The notes under the pieces were generated by a model. The model was not told the origin of the DNA. It searched no databases and was given only the letters and a program-made list of their open reading frames with translations. A stretch of DNA of 64,000 nt from JAJDXW01 sp965214795 (lineage in GTDB: Bacteria; Pseudomonadota; Gammaproteobacteria; HK1): NCBI GenBank assembly GCA_965214795.1, contig OZ243976.1, forward strand, positions 1,302,001 to 1,366,000, given 5' to 3'. Made by a program: the position numbers and the translations under genes. Of this stretch, positions 24,543 to 34,156 are shown piece after piece. Each line of letters starts with the position of its first letter. Position 1 is the first letter of the stretch.

Positions 24543-25697
24543 GTGTGCATCGCGGTCGGGCACCAGGCCACCCTCATCCTGCTGCCCCTCTACGCCCTCG
24601 AGATCGGCGGCGGACCCGCCGCCGCCGCCGCGGTGCTCGGGATGCGGGGGATCGGCACCATGCTCGCCGACGTTCCGTCCGGCGTGGCGGTGACCCGCCT
24701 CGGGGACAAGATCACCATGGCGGCCGGGACGCTGACCGTCGCCCTGGCGTGCGCCGGATTCGCCTTCGCGGCCGATCCCTGGATGCTCGGCCTGCTCGCC
24801 CTCGTGCTCGGGGCGGGGTTCGGTGCGCTCATGCTGGGGAGGCTCAACTACGTCACCCGGCAGTGCCCGGCCGCCTACCGGGGGCGCGCGATCACGGCGC
24901 TTGCCGGCATCCAGCGGGTGGGGCTCTTCGTCGGCCCGGCGGCGGGCGGCCTCCTCGCCGAGGCGTTCGGGTTCGCGGCCGCCTTCGCTGCCGCGGCGGT
25001 CCTCGCCGTCGCCGGCCTGGTGTTCATCGGTGCCTTCGTCCGGCGCTCGCGGCCGGGTGCCCGTGGCGGCGCCCCGCCCCACCGCGCCGTCATCGCCCGG
25101 ATCCTGCGCGACCACCGGCATGCATTCACCCGCGGCGGGCTCGCCTCCGTCGCAATGCAGTTCGTGCGCTCCGCCCGCCAGATCCTCATCCCCCTCTGGG
25201 GCGGGGCGATCGGGCTCGACGCCGCGAGCATCGGGCTTGTCTTCGGGCTCTCCTCCGCCCTCGACGCGGCGATGTTCTATCCGGCCGGCTGGCTGATGGA
25301 CTCTCGCGGGCGCAAGTGGAGCCTCGTGCCTTCGCTCGTCCTCCTCGGGGCGAGCCTTGCCCTGATGCCGTTCGCCACCACCTTCCAGACCTATCTTGCG
25401 GTCGCGCTCCTCTCCGGCCTCGGGAACGGCGTCGGCACCGGGATCATCATGGCCCTCGGGGCGGACCTCTCGCCGCGCACGAACCGCGGAGAGTTCCTCG
25501 GGGTATGGCGCCTTCTCGGGGACGCGGGGCACGCGATCGGCCCTTTCTTCTTCAGCGCGGCGACCGGCTTCTTCGCCCTCGGCGCCACGCTCGGGCTCGC
25601 CGGCGCGGTCGGCTTCGCGGGGGCCGCCGTCGCCGCGTGGCTGGTGCCGGAGACCCTCCGCCGCCCGCCGCCCCCACCGCGAATCGGTTCCTCATGA
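24543..25697 (+). CDS. MFS transporter
   Basis: Major-facilitator carrier of about 12 helices. The loop 2-3 motif appears as SGVAVTRLGDKITM and its C-half repeat as AGWLMDSRGRKWSL; GIQRVGLFVGPAAGGLLAEA is a helix-5-type motif. The listed start is GTG 24543, but the frame upstream reads ALRRLSLSVYAPAV, which looks like the true first helix; no ATG, GTG or TTG was found in that frame back to the previous gene, so an unusual start, or loss of the original one, is possible. Convergent with the next operon, overlapping its last gene by 6 bp. Confidence 0.85.
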   Translation: MCIAVGHQATLILLPLYALEIGGGPAAAAAVLGMRGIGTMLADVPSGVAVTRLGDKITMAAGTLTVALACAGFAFAADPWMLGLLALVLGAGFGALMLGRLNYVTRQCPAAYRGRAITALAGIQRVGLFVGPAAGGLLAEAFGFAAAFAAAAVLAVAGLVFIGAFVRRSRPGARGGAPPHRAVIARILRDHRHAFTRGGLASVAMQFVRSARQILIPLWGGAIGLDAASIGLVFGLSSALDAAMFYPAGWLMDSRGRKWSLVPSLVLLGASLALMPFATTFQTYLAVALLSGLGNGVGTGIIMALGADLSPRTNRGEFLGVWRLLGDAGHAIGPFFFSAATGFFALGATLGLAGAVGFAGAAVAAWLVPETLRRPPPPPRIGSS

Positions 25698-26708
25698 CTC
25701 GAGGCTCGGACCCGCCCGGATGCGGAGCACCACGAAGCGGGCCACCATCACCACCACGAGGAAGCTCCCCCAGAGCGCGGTTGCGAGGTGCTGGTTCGCG
25801 CCGAGGAGGTTCAGCCCCGACGAGATGACTTGCAGGATGACGAGGGCGAGCACCACCGAGACGGTGCGTCCGAACCCCCCGAAGGGGTCCACGCCGCCGA
25901 GAAAGCAGGCGAGCACGGTGATGAGAAGGTATGCCTCGCCGTGCCCGACCCGGACGGAGTTGAACCTCGTCAGCATCACCAGTCCCGCGACCGCGCACAT
26001 GAGGCCCGAGAGGGTGTAGATGAGGGTGAGGATCCGCCGCGTATCGACTCCGGAATAGCGGGTCGCCTCGATGTTCGAGCCCACCATGTAGATCGAGAAG
26101 CCGAGCGGTGCCCGGCCCAGGAGCACGTGCCACCAGATCGCGCAGGCGGCGAAGACGAGGAAGGGGAGGGGGACGTGGAGGAAGGTGCCGTGGCCGAGGT
26201 CGCCGACAAAGGCGGGAAAGCCCGAGATGTCGCCTCCGCGGGTGAGGAACTCACCCACCCCGCGGAGGAAGATCATGAAGCTCAAGGAAACCAGGATGGG
26301 GTGGGCGCCGACATAGGCGACGATGATTCCCATCGCCCACCCGATGAGGGCGCCAACCGCGAGGGCGCCGGCGACCGCGAGCACGAACGCGGCGGCGCCG
26401 GCCTCCGGGCCGCCGAGCGACTGCAGGACCCAAGCGGCGCTCAGCCCGCAGATGTTGGCCGAGAAGGTCACCGCGAGGTTGAGCCCCCCGGAGAGGATGG
26501 GGACCAGCATCGCGAGGGTCAGGATCCCGAGCTCCGGCATCTGGAACGCCATCGACTGGAAGGTGGCGAGGGTGAGGAACCGGGGGGTCGTCCAGCCGAA
26601 GAGGAGGAGCACCGCGATGAGGAGAAGCCCGAGGCCGAGGTACTCGCCGCGGCCGGTCCGCAGGAGGGCGGCGAGGTCCAGGCCGCGTGCGGAGCCCGGC
26701 TCGCTCAA
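25692..26708 (-). CDS. CUT2 sugar/autoinducer-type ABC permease
   Basis: 338-residue permease. Family core LAMLVPILSGGLNLAVTFSA, GAHPILVSLSFMIFLRGVGE and the coupling segment FLGGVDPFGGFGRTVSVVLA. It starts at a TTG whose bases overlap the stop of the previous permease gene (TTGA), where the protein begins with SEPGSARGLDLAALLR. Last gene of a binding protein-ATPase-permease-permease operon, the order of rhamnose and AI-2 (Rha, Lsr) importers. Convergent with the MFS gene. Confidence 0.85.
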   Translation of the reverse strand: MSEPGSARGLDLAALLRTGRGEYLGLGLLLIAVLLLFGWTTPRFLTLATFQSMAFQMPELGILTLAMLVPILSGGLNLAVTFSANICGLSAAWVLQSLGGPEAGAAAFVLAVAGALAVGALIGWAMGIIVAYVGAHPILVSLSFMIFLRGVGEFLTRGGDISGFPAFVGDLGHGTFLHVPLPFLVFAACAIWWHVLLGRAPLGFSIYMVGSNIEATRYSGVDTRRILTLIYTLSGLMCAVAGLVMLTRFNSVRVGHGEAYLLITVLACFLGGVDPFGGFGRTVSVVLALVILQVISSGLNLLGANQHLATALWGSFLVVVMVARFVVLRIRAGPSLES

Positions 26709-27802
26709 GCCCCGCTCCGCCGGACCCGGCCGAAGATCGCATCCCAGGAGACGTTCGTCGTCGTGATCGCGGCGAGGAGCACGACCCCGATCAGCATCTG
26801 GAACGCATAGGGCGAGATCCCGAGCAGGTTGAGCCCGTTCTGGGTGATCGCGATGAGGAGCACCCCGAGGATGACGCCGAGGATCGTTCCCCGGCCGCCG
26901 CCGAGGCGGGCGCCTCCGAGCACCACCGCCGCGAGCACGTCGAGCTCGCGGCCATAGAGCGCGTTCGGGACGACCTCCTGCACGTAGTGCGCCTGCATGA
27001 GCCCCGCCACGCCGGCGCAGATCCCGAGCCATCCGTAGGCGAGGAAGTGCATCGCGGCGATGTTGACCCCGATGCGGCGCGCGCCTTCGGGGTTGTCGCC
27101 GAGCGCGAAGAGCTGCCTCCCCACGTTGAGCCGGCGCAGCAGCCCCCAGGTCGCGATCACGGTGATCACGGTCGCGACCACCGGCAGGGTGATCTCCGCG
27201 AAGTCCCCGTTCGCGGTCTCGTACTCGAACAGGATCACGCGGTCGAGCCACCAGTCGGGGAGGTCGTAGATCGAGACACCGCGCGTGAAGAACATGAGGA
27301 ACCCGAAGAACAGGTTGAAGGTGGCGATGGTCACCACGATCGAGATGATGCGGAAGTAGTGGATGAGCGCTGCGTTCAGTGCGCCGAGCAGGAAGCCGAA
27401 GGCCATCGCGAGGGCAATCCCCGATACCCAGCTCCCTCCGCCCAGAGACAGGACCACGAGCGCGGTGAGGTACTGCACGACCGAGGCGCCGACCGCGAAC
27501 GAGATGTCGATTCCGCCCGCCACGAGCACGACGAGCAGCCCGGCCGCGAAGATGAGGTTGATGGCGCTGATGTTGAGAAGGTCGAACAGGTTGACGAGGG
27601 TGAGGAAGGTATCGGTGGCGAGGGCGAGCGACGCACCGATGACGAGGATGACGAGAACGAGCCATCCTTCCGTCGAAGCGGGCATCGGGAGCCGCCGCCG
27701 CGGCGGGCCGCCGGGGCGGTCGCGATCATGCTCGGGGCCGGGGCCGGGGCCGGGGACGCGGCCGGGGCCGTCCCCGCGCGGGAGCGCAGCGCGCTCAGCC
27801 AT
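26705..27802 (-). CDS. CUT2 sugar ABC transporter permease
   Basis: 365-residue permease with LLVVLVAGGIDISFAVGASV, the long periplasmic insert around DLPDWWLDRVILFEYETANG and GARLGGGRGTILGVILGVLL. The N-terminal 40 residues are low-complexity Pro/Gly/Arg and probably not structured. The ATG overlaps the end of the ATPase gene by 8 bp. Forms the membrane part together with the downstream permease. Confidence 0.87.
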   Translation of the reverse strand: MAERAALPRGDGPGRVPGPGPGPEHDRDRPGGPPRRRLPMPASTEGWLVLVILVIGASLALATDTFLTLVNLFDLLNISAINLIFAAGLLVVLVAGGIDISFAVGASVVQYLTALVVLSLGGGSWVSGIALAMAFGFLLGALNAALIHYFRIISIVVTIATFNLFFGFLMFFTRGVSIYDLPDWWLDRVILFEYETANGDFAEITLPVVATVITVIATWGLLRRLNVGRQLFALGDNPEGARRIGVNIAAMHFLAYGWLGICAGVAGLMQAHYVQEVVPNALYGRELDVLAAVVLGGARLGGGRGTILGVILGVLLIAITQNGLNLLGISPYAFQMLIGVVLLAAITTTNVSWDAIFGRVRRSGA

Positions 27803-29318
27803 AGACCACCTCCTCCAGCGCCTCGAGGCTCGTCTCCCCCGGACGGTACTCGCCCGCGATGCGCCCGCCCCGCATGTGCAGGATGCGGTCCGCGTTGTGG
27901 TAGACCTCCGGCACTTCGTCGGAGATGAGGAGGATCGCCATTCCCCGCTCGGCGAGACCGCGGACGATCTCGAATATCGCGGCGCGGGCTCCCACGTCGA
28001 CCCCCACCGTAGGTGAGTCGAGGATGAGCACCCGCGGGGTGGTGGCGAGCCACTTCGCGAGCACCACCCGCTGCTGGTTGCCGCCCGAGAGCGTCGTCAC
28101 CGGATCGTCGGGGGTTCCGATCCGGATCGAGAGGTCCCGGACCCAGTCGCTCACGGTCTTCGCCTTGCGCCCGGCGTCGATGAACCACCGGAGCCGCCGC
28201 AGCCGGTCGAGCACGGTCACCGTCACGTTGTCCGCGATCGACTGCGCCTGCACGAGGCCGAGGGTCAGCCGATCTTCCGAGACGTATGCGATGCCGGCTT
28301 CGATCGCGTCGCGGTTGGAGCCGAGGGTGAGGCGGGTCCCGTCCAGCCGGACCTCGCCCGTGTGCGGGCGGGTCATCCCGAACAGGCTGAGGGCGAGTTC
28401 GGTCCGTCCGGCTCCGAGGAGCCCGGTGAGGCCCAGGATCTCGCCCCGGTGGAGCGAGCTCGACACGTTCTCGTACTCGCCGTGCCGGCCAAGCCCCCGC
28501 ACCTCGAGCACCGTTTCCTCGCCGCTCCGATCCCGGGCATGCACCGTGGTGTCGAGAGCCCGGCCGGTCATCAGCTCCGCGAGCCGATGGTGGGTGATGT
28601 GGCCGGCTTCGAAGACGCCGACCCGCCGGCTGTCCCGGAGCACGGTGATCCGCTCGGCGATCTCGATGAGCTCGACGAGCCGATGGCTCACGAAGACGAC
28701 CGCGATCCCGGCCGCGGAGAGCCGGCGCACCACCGCGAGGAGCGCCCGGGTCTCGGATTGGGTGAGCGAGGCGGTCGGCTCGTCCATGAACACGATCGAC
28801 GCCTCCGCGACGAGCGCGCGGCAGATCGCCACCACCTGGCGGTTGGCGATGGACAGGGCCTGAACCGGCTGGTCGAGGTCGAGCTCGAAGCCGAGGCGCC
28901 CGAGCATCTCGCGTGCGGTCCGGCGCATCTCGTTCCGGCGTGAGGGCCGCGGCCAGAGACCGAGGTTGCGCTCGAAGGCGATGTTCTCGGCGACGCTCAA
29001 GTGCGGGAACAGGGCGAGGTCCTGCCAGATGACCTGCACCCCGAGGCGGCGCGCCATGCCGGGGGTGAGCCCTTCGTATCGTTCCCCGTCGAACTCGATG
29101 ACCCCTCCGGGGTTCGGCTGATAGACGCCGCTTACGACCTTGATGAGGGTGCTCTTCCCGGAGCCGTTCTCCCCCGCGAGGCAGTGGATCTCTCCCCTTG
29201 CGACCTCGAAGTCGGCGTCGACGAGAGCATCGACCCCGCCGAAGTTCTTGGAGATGCCGGTGAGGCGCAGGGCGGGCGGACCGCCGGCCGGCGCCGCCCC
29301 CGGGTGAGCGGGGTTCAT
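27795..29318 (-). CDS. CUT2 sugar ABC transporter ATPase (two-domain, RbsA/RhaT type)
   Basis: 507-residue fused ATPase. Domain 1 has GENGSGKSTLIKVV, Walker B IVFMDEPTASLTQSE and a degenerate signature region (ALSIANRQVVAICRALVAEA). Domain 2 has the GLTGLLGAGRTELALSLFG P-loop variant and TLSGGNQQRVVLAKWLAT. These are standard features of CUT2 ATPases, where only one half keeps the full Walker A. Order and length match rhamnose or AI-2-type importers. Starts at ATG 29318 and is followed within the operon by two permeases. Confidence 0.92.
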   Translation of the reverse strand: MNPAHPGAAPAGGPPALRLTGISKNFGGVDALVDADFEVARGEIHCLAGENGSGKSTLIKVVSGVYQPNPGGVIEFDGERYEGLTPGMARRLGVQVIWQDLALFPHLSVAENIAFERNLGLWPRPSRRNEMRRTAREMLGRLGFELDLDQPVQALSIANRQVVAICRALVAEASIVFMDEPTASLTQSETRALLAVVRRLSAAGIAVVFVSHRLVELIEIAERITVLRDSRRVGVFEAGHITHHRLAELMTGRALDTTVHARDRSGEETVLEVRGLGRHGEYENVSSSLHRGEILGLTGLLGAGRTELALSLFGMTRPHTGEVRLDGTRLTLGSNRDAIEAGIAYVSEDRLTLGLVQAQSIADNVTVTVLDRLRRLRWFIDAGRKAKTVSDWVRDLSIRIGTPDDPVTTLSGGNQQRVVLAKWLATTPRVLILDSPTVGVDVGARAAIFEIVRGLAERGMAILLISDEVPEVYHNADRILHMRGGRIAGEYRPGETSLEALEEVVYG

Positions 29319-29360
29319 CTCGGGGGCGGCGGGGGCCGGGGTACGGTGGGCGAACTTCGC

Positions 29361-30368
29361 CTAGAGGCCCATCTCGGCCAGCCCGTCGACCGTGTCCTTG
29401 TTGAGAGCGACGAGTTGATCGACGATGATGTTCCTCGTCTCGAAGTCGGGGTCCACCTCGCCGAGACCTTCGATCATGGTCCCCTTCTCGACCGCCATTC
29501 CTTTCTTCAGGTGGTCGGCCATGGTGACGAAGACCCGCCCGGCCTCCATCGGGTTCCACATGAAGCCGCCGGTCAGCACGCCGTCGTGAACCAGGCGTCG
29601 CCCCTGCCCCGGCGAGAACGGCCCGAGGACGTGCACCTTCCCGGTCTTGCGGCGCTCCTGCACCGCCCGCCCGGCGCCGATCGGCCCCTGGCTCCCGAAC
29701 GCGAGGAAGCCGCCGAGGTCGGGATGCGCGCGCATGAGGTCGAGGGCGGTGGCACGGGAATCGTCCACGCTCTCCGCGACGCCGAAGCGGTCCGCCACCT
29801 TGACCATCCCGGGGTGGTTCTCCGCGAGCCAGGCGATGGCCGCATCCGCCCACGCGTTGTGGAGCGGAACGGTCAGCGACCCGACGTAGACCGCGTACTT
29901 CCCTTCACCGCTCATCTTGTCGGCGAGCATCCTGGCGTGCGCCTCGCCGAAGCCGGTCGAGGAGGCGAGCTCGAAGTTCCAGTCGACGTTCTTCTGGTCG
30001 GGAGACTCGTGGGTGATCACCAGAATGCCCTGCTCGCGGGCGCGGGCGAGCACCGGCTCGAGCACCTCGGCGTCGTTCGGGACGACTCCGATCGCATCGA
30101 CGCCCTGGGCGATGAGGTCCTCCACGGCGCGTACCTGGAGAGCCGGGTCCGCGCTCGTCGGACCGACCATCCACGCATCCCAGCCGAGCTCCTTCGCCCG
30201 GGCCTTGATTCCGACTTCCATGGCGTTGAACCAAGGGATCCCGCCGATCTTGACGACGACGCCCATGCGGGGCTCCGCGCCCGCGGGGGCGGATACGAGA
30301 GTCGCCGCGAAGGTCGCGGCGGCGGCCGCGGCAAGCGCCGCACGCCGGCTGATAGTACTGATCTTCAA
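29361..30368 (-). CDS. CUT2 periplasmic binding protein (LsrB/RhaS-like)
   Basis: 335-residue binding protein with signal peptide KISTISRRAALAAAAAATFA. The start is a TTG at 30368 preceded by GGGAG; no ATG or GTG fits the signal peptide. Landmarks are VVKIGGIPWFNAMEVGIKAR, RAVEDLIAQGVDAIGVVPND, ILVITHESPDQKNVDWNFEL and SQGPIGAGRAVQERRKTGKV, close to rhamnose/AI-2 binding proteins. First gene of its operon, 42 bp before the ATPase. Ligand not assigned. Confidence 0.87.
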   Translation of the reverse strand: MKISTISRRAALAAAAAATFAATLVSAPAGAEPRMGVVVKIGGIPWFNAMEVGIKARAKELGWDAWMVGPTSADPALQVRAVEDLIAQGVDAIGVVPNDAEVLEPVLARAREQGILVITHESPDQKNVDWNFELASSTGFGEAHARMLADKMSGEGKYAVYVGSLTVPLHNAWADAAIAWLAENHPGMVKVADRFGVAESVDDSRATALDLMRAHPDLGGFLAFGSQGPIGAGRAVQERRKTGKVHVLGPFSPGQGRRLVHDGVLTGGFMWNPMEAGRVFVTMADHLKKGMAVEKGTMIEGLGEVDPDFETRNIIVDQLVALNKDTVDGLAEMGL

Positions 30369-30575
30369 GATTTTTCTCCCAGTTCGGGGTGATCGAAAGC
30401 GTCCGGTTGGACGGTATGGAAGTATGGGAACGCGCGCGAGGAGGGTCAAGGCTCGGATTCCGGCAGCTCCGGCACCCCCCCCCAATCTCGGACCCGGTCT
30501 CGGACCAGGTCCCGGAGCGCCAAGGTCCCGGCACGGCGGCCGGGCCGTGCTGCGCCTTCGGGCGGGACGACGCCC

Positions 30576-30619
30576 GAGTGGCACCCGAGTGGCACCCAGG
30601 CGGCACCCGGGCAGCACCC
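30576..30619 (+). repeat. Four imperfect 11-bp tandem repeats
   Basis: GAGTGGCACCC twice, then AGGCGGCACCC and GGGCAGCACCC, in the leader between the binding-protein gene and RepC. One of three different 11-bp tandem arrays in this neighbourhood. The rest of 30369-30700 is GC-rich sequence without a gene. Confidence 0.6.
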
Positions 30620-30700
30620 GGACGGCGCAGTCCGGGCGACCCGGGGCGTCCCCGAAGGAGCGCCCCGGGCCGCGTGTCGGAAGCAGTGGAGATGCGCGAA

Positions 30701-30974
30701 CCCGGCCCGACCAAAATCACCGACTTCCCGCCGCAGCCGCCCATCCGCTCGCGGTCACGGGCCGTACTCCCGCAAGCCGCCCAAGTCGCTCCGGCCGCGC
30801 GCACGCGCCATTGTCGAACCAGTGTCGAGCTGGTGTCGGCTACGCCTTCGGCCGCGCGCACGCGCTCTTTCGGCCCGTGCGGCCCGTTCCTCCATGAGAT
30901 CGTGGGGAGATCGTGGGGAGATCGTGGGGCATCCTGGCCCCCTCGCGACGAAAGCCGGTGATTTTCCGGGCGGG
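30701..30974 (+). repeat. RepC copy 1 (inverted-end element)
   Basis: Left end CCAAAATCACCGACTTCCCG and right end CGAAAGCCGGTGATTTTCCG are inverted copies. The body carries CCCATCCGCTCGCGGTCACG, GGGCCGTACTCCCGCAAGCC and CGTTCCTCCATGAGATCGTG. Near the right end an 11-bp unit AGATCGTGGGG is tandemly triplicated (30897-30929). The element ends directly at the stop codon of the next binding-protein gene. No target duplication could be identified. Confidence 0.75.
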
Positions 30975-31895
30975 CTAGAGGTAGCTCTCCGCGTTCTCCG
31001 TGGTCACGAGCTCGGCCCCGGTATCGATCTCGTCCGGAAGCTCCTCGCCGGCAACGAGCTTCAGCACCGCCTCGACCCCCATGGCGCCCATGACGGCCGG
31101 ACGCTGGGCGACGGAGGCGGCAAGCTCACCCTTGAGAATGCTCTCGGCGGCATTCGGATTGCCGTCGAATCCGACGATCATGACCTGGTCCAGCATCTTC
31201 GCGGTCCGGAGCGCTTCGATGGCCCCGAGCGCCATGTTGTCGTTCGAGGCGAAGATCGCTCGCAGATCGGGGTTGGCCGTCAGGATGTTCTCGGTGGCCG
31301 TCTGCGCCTTCCCCGCGTCCCAGTCGGCCGGTTGCTCCGCGACGAGATTCAGGCCGCAGTCGAGGAGCCCCTCGCGGCCGCCCTGCGCCCGGTGCTGGCC
31401 GGTGGTCGAGGTGACGATGCCCTGCAGCACGGCGACCTCGCTCCCGGCCTCGACGTTGTCGCAAATGTGCTGGGCGCCGATCCGGGCGGCGGGAACGTTG
31501 TCCGTCCCGATATAGGTCCCCGGCATGTCGGCGCGCTTGTCGATGAACACCACGTGGACGCCCCGTTCGCGCGCCTGCTCGAGCACGGGTACGAGCGCCG
31601 CAGTGTCCGCGGGCGCGATCGCGATGCCGACCACCCCCTTGGCGATCTGGTCCTCGACCATGGCGATCTGCCCGGCGACGTCGGTCTCCCCACCGGCCGG
31701 GGCGACGGCTGCGACGTCGATTCCGAGCTCCGCGCCCTTGTCCAGGGCGCCCTTGGTGACGGCGGCCCAGAACGGATTGGCGGATCCCGAATCGGACATG
31801 ATGACCGCCACCTTGGTATCCGCCGCGGCTGTCCCGGCGAGCCCCATGGCAAGGCCGGCCGCGGCAAGGAGGCTCCTGTGCGTGTGTCGAATCAT
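30975..31895 (-). CDS. CUT2 periplasmic sugar-binding protein (RbsB/FrcB-like)
   Basis: 306-residue binding protein. Start ATG 31895 with GGAG six bases upstream; signal peptide MIRHTHRSLLAAAGLAMGLA. Landmarks are SANPFWAAVTKGALDKGAEL, GIAIAPADTAALVPVLEQAR, VFIDKRADMPGTYIGTDNVP and FASNDNMALGAIEALRTAKM, the ribose/fructose-binding pattern. First gene of a three-gene importer (binding protein, permease, ATPase). Its 3' end abuts RepC. Confidence 0.9.
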   Translation of the reverse strand: MIRHTHRSLLAAAGLAMGLAGTAAADTKVAVIMSDSGSANPFWAAVTKGALDKGAELGIDVAAVAPAGGETDVAGQIAMVEDQIAKGVVGIAIAPADTAALVPVLEQARERGVHVVFIDKRADMPGTYIGTDNVPAARIGAQHICDNVEAGSEVAVLQGIVTSTTGQHRAQGGREGLLDCGLNLVAEQPADWDAGKAQTATENILTANPDLRAIFASNDNMALGAIEALRTAKMLDQVMIVGFDGNPNAAESILKGELAASVAQRPAVMGAMGVEAVLKLVAGEELPDEIDTGAELVTTENAESYL

Positions 31896-31983
31896 GATTG
31901 ACTCCAGTTTCTCCTGTGAACTCCGTTGTTTTCCAATGAACGGGCCGCGGCGCCGGAGTTCGTGCGCCGCCGCCCGGTCCGGG

Positions 31984-32985
31984 TTACGGGGTGCTTCCCG
32001 CGCGGCGCCGGAGCACATCCACGAACACCGCGCCGACCACGATCGCCCCGATCAGGGTCTGTTGCCAGAAGGCGCTGACATCCATCAGGTTCAGTCCGTT
32101 CCGGAGCAGCCCCATGACGAGCACGCCCGCGAAGACCCCGAGGACCGTTCCGCGTCCGCCGAAGAAGCTCGCGCCACCGATGATCACGGCCGCGATCGCG
32201 TCCAGCTCGGCACCGATCCCGGCATTCGGAAATCCGGCCCCGGTTCGCCCGGCCATGAGGAGACCGGCGAGCCCCGCGAAGAAACCGGACATCGCGTAGA
32301 CGATGAGGAGAATGCGGTCGACGTTGATGCCGCTCACCCGCGCCGCCTGCGGATTGCCCCCGACGGCGAAGATATGCCGGCCGATCGACACCTTGGTCAG
32401 GAACCAGGCGGTCCCCGCGTAGCACACCAGCAGGACCACCGCGCTCACCGGAATGGAGCCGAACTTGCCGAGAAAGGGTACGGGGATCTCGCCGGACCCG
32501 AGGAACCGGATGGTGTCGGAGACGCCGGAGACGGGCCGGCCGCCCGAGACGAGGTTGGTGACGCCGCGCAGCGTGTAGAGCGTCCCCAGGGTCATGATGA
32601 AGGGGTGCGGCAGGCGCAGCACGGTCAGGCCGAAGCCGTTGACCAGACCGCAGAGGACCCCGATTGCCGGGCCGACGAGGAGGGCGATGGGCCAGGGCCA
32701 GCCCGCGACGTCCGCCATCGCGAGGAGCATCGTCGACAAGGCCATGATCGAGCCGACGGAGAGATCGATCCCGGCGGTGAGGATGACGACGTAGAGCCCG
32801 AGGGCCAGCAGCGCATTCATCGCGACTTGGCGCAGGATGTTGGTCAGGTTCTGCGCCGACAGGAAGATGTCCGGCTGAAGCACGGTCAGGACGGCCGCCA
32901 TCAGCAGCACCATGGCGAACACGCCGTATCTCTCGAGCGCCCTCAACCGGAGCCTCGCGGCCTCTTCCCTCGACCGAACGGCCAT
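31984..32985 (-). CDS. CUT2 sugar ABC transporter permease (RbsC/FrcC type)
   Basis: 333-residue permease with GLYVVILTAGIDLSVGSIMA, GFGLTVLRLPHPFIMTLGTL and GGASFFGGRGTVLGVFAGVL. About ten helices. It lies 4 bp after the ATPase gene and 88 bp before the binding-protein gene on the same strand, so the transcript order is ATPase, permease, binding protein. Confidence 0.9.
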   Translation of the reverse strand: MAVRSREEAARLRLRALERYGVFAMVLLMAAVLTVLQPDIFLSAQNLTNILRQVAMNALLALGLYVVILTAGIDLSVGSIMALSTMLLAMADVAGWPWPIALLVGPAIGVLCGLVNGFGLTVLRLPHPFIMTLGTLYTLRGVTNLVSGGRPVSGVSDTIRFLGSGEIPVPFLGKFGSIPVSAVVLLVCYAGTAWFLTKVSIGRHIFAVGGNPQAARVSGINVDRILLIVYAMSGFFAGLAGLLMAGRTGAGFPNAGIGAELDAIAAVIIGGASFFGGRGTVLGVFAGVLVMGLLRNGLNLMDVSAFWQQTLIGAIVVGAVFVDVLRRRAGSTP

Positions 32986-32989
32986 CGAC

Positions 32990-33787
32990 TCAGACCCCGT
33001 CGTGCGCGAGGCCGGTGGTATGGCCCCGCGTCCCCATGATCCAGCCGATCACTTCGTTGCGATTGGTCTCCGCAATGGGCGCCTCCTCGAAATTGCGCCC
33101 GTGGAAGAGGGCCATGATCCGGTCGCAGACGAAGAAGACGTCGTCCATCCGATGGCTGACCAGCATGACGCTCGCGCCGTGGTCCTTCAGGCTCTTGATG
33201 AGACCGAGAACCTTGCCGACCTCCTTGATGGCGAGGGCGGCGGTCGGCTCGTCCATGATCACCACCCGGCCCTCGAAGGCGGTCGCGCGGGCGATCGCGA
33301 CGGCCTGGGCCTGCCCCCCCGAAAGCTCTTCGACGCTCTGATCGACGGACTTGACGGTGATGTTGAGCCGGTCGAGGTGATCCATCGCCATCCGGCGCGA
33401 CAGCTTCTCGTCCACGATCGTGAAGCCGAGGACCTTGCGTCCCGGTTCGCGGCCGAGGTAGATGTTCTCGTGAATGGGCAGGTTCCCGGCCAGCGCGAGG
33501 TCCTGGTACACCATCTCGATCCCGATGTTCTGCGCATCGCGCGGCGAATGCAGGACGACGGTCCGGGAATCGAAGACGATCTCTCCCTCGGTCGGGGGAT
33601 GGAGACCGGACAGCACCTTCATCAGGGTCGACTTGCCCGCCCCGTTGTCCCCGACGATCCCCAGCACCTCGCCGGGAAAGAGCTGAAGGTCCACCCTGTC
33701 GAGGGCGGTGATCGCACCGAATCGCTTGGTGATTCCGCGCGCCTCGAGCAGCGGCGCACGCTGCCCGGCATCCACCGCACCGCTCAT
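32990..33787 (-). CDS. CUT2 sugar ABC transporter ATPase (FrcA type)
   Basis: 265-residue single-domain ATPase. Walker A GDNGAGKSTLMKVL, MVYQDLALAGNLPIHENIYL, signature EELSGGQAQAVAIARAT, Walker B VIMDEPTAALAIKE, H-loop LVSHRMDDV. ATG 33787 follows a GGGCGGGG stretch; the frame is open 16 codons further upstream. It resembles fructose-importer FrcA, which fits the FrcK-like kinase gene 1.7 kb away on the other strand. Confidence 0.9.
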   Translation of the reverse strand: MSGAVDAGQRAPLLEARGITKRFGAITALDRVDLQLFPGEVLGIVGDNGAGKSTLMKVLSGLHPPTEGEIVFDSRTVVLHSPRDAQNIGIEMVYQDLALAGNLPIHENIYLGREPGRKVLGFTIVDEKLSRRMAMDHLDRLNITVKSVDQSVEELSGGQAQAVAIARATAFEGRVVIMDEPTAALAIKEVGKVLGLIKSLKDHGASVMLVSHRMDDVFFVCDRIMALFHGRNFEEAPIAETNRNEVIGWIMGTRGHTTGLAHDGV

Positions 33788-34156
33788 TGCCCCGCCCGAC
33801 TCCCGCGCGGCGCGGCACCGGGCGGGCCGATGCACCGTCCCGGGTGCAACGAGCCGGGGTGTGGGCCGGCGCGGCGACGGACCCCGCTCCCGAGCGGAGT
33901 CGGATTCCGCAACGCTTCGACGATCCTGAAGCCCACCATTTCGTCCCCGGTACCCTTCCCGCGCCCGACCGGTGAACGGTAGCCATGCGGCTCCCGGCGT
34001 GTCAAACCTCGCATTCGTTGCCAGGGCCGGTTCGGTCGTTCAAGACGCCCGGGATCGGGGCGACCCGCACCCCCCGCCGGTCCTGCAACACGAAATCGGT
34101 CGGCTTCCTGTTATGATTCCGCGGCCCTCGAGTTGCCGGGATCCGGCCTCTCTCAG
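33788..34156. other. Divergent intergenic region, left part
   Basis: Separates the sugar importer (leftward) from the epimerase/kinase pair (rightward) and so should hold both promoters. No clear -35/-10 pair, operator or gene was recognised. Confidence 0.35.
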
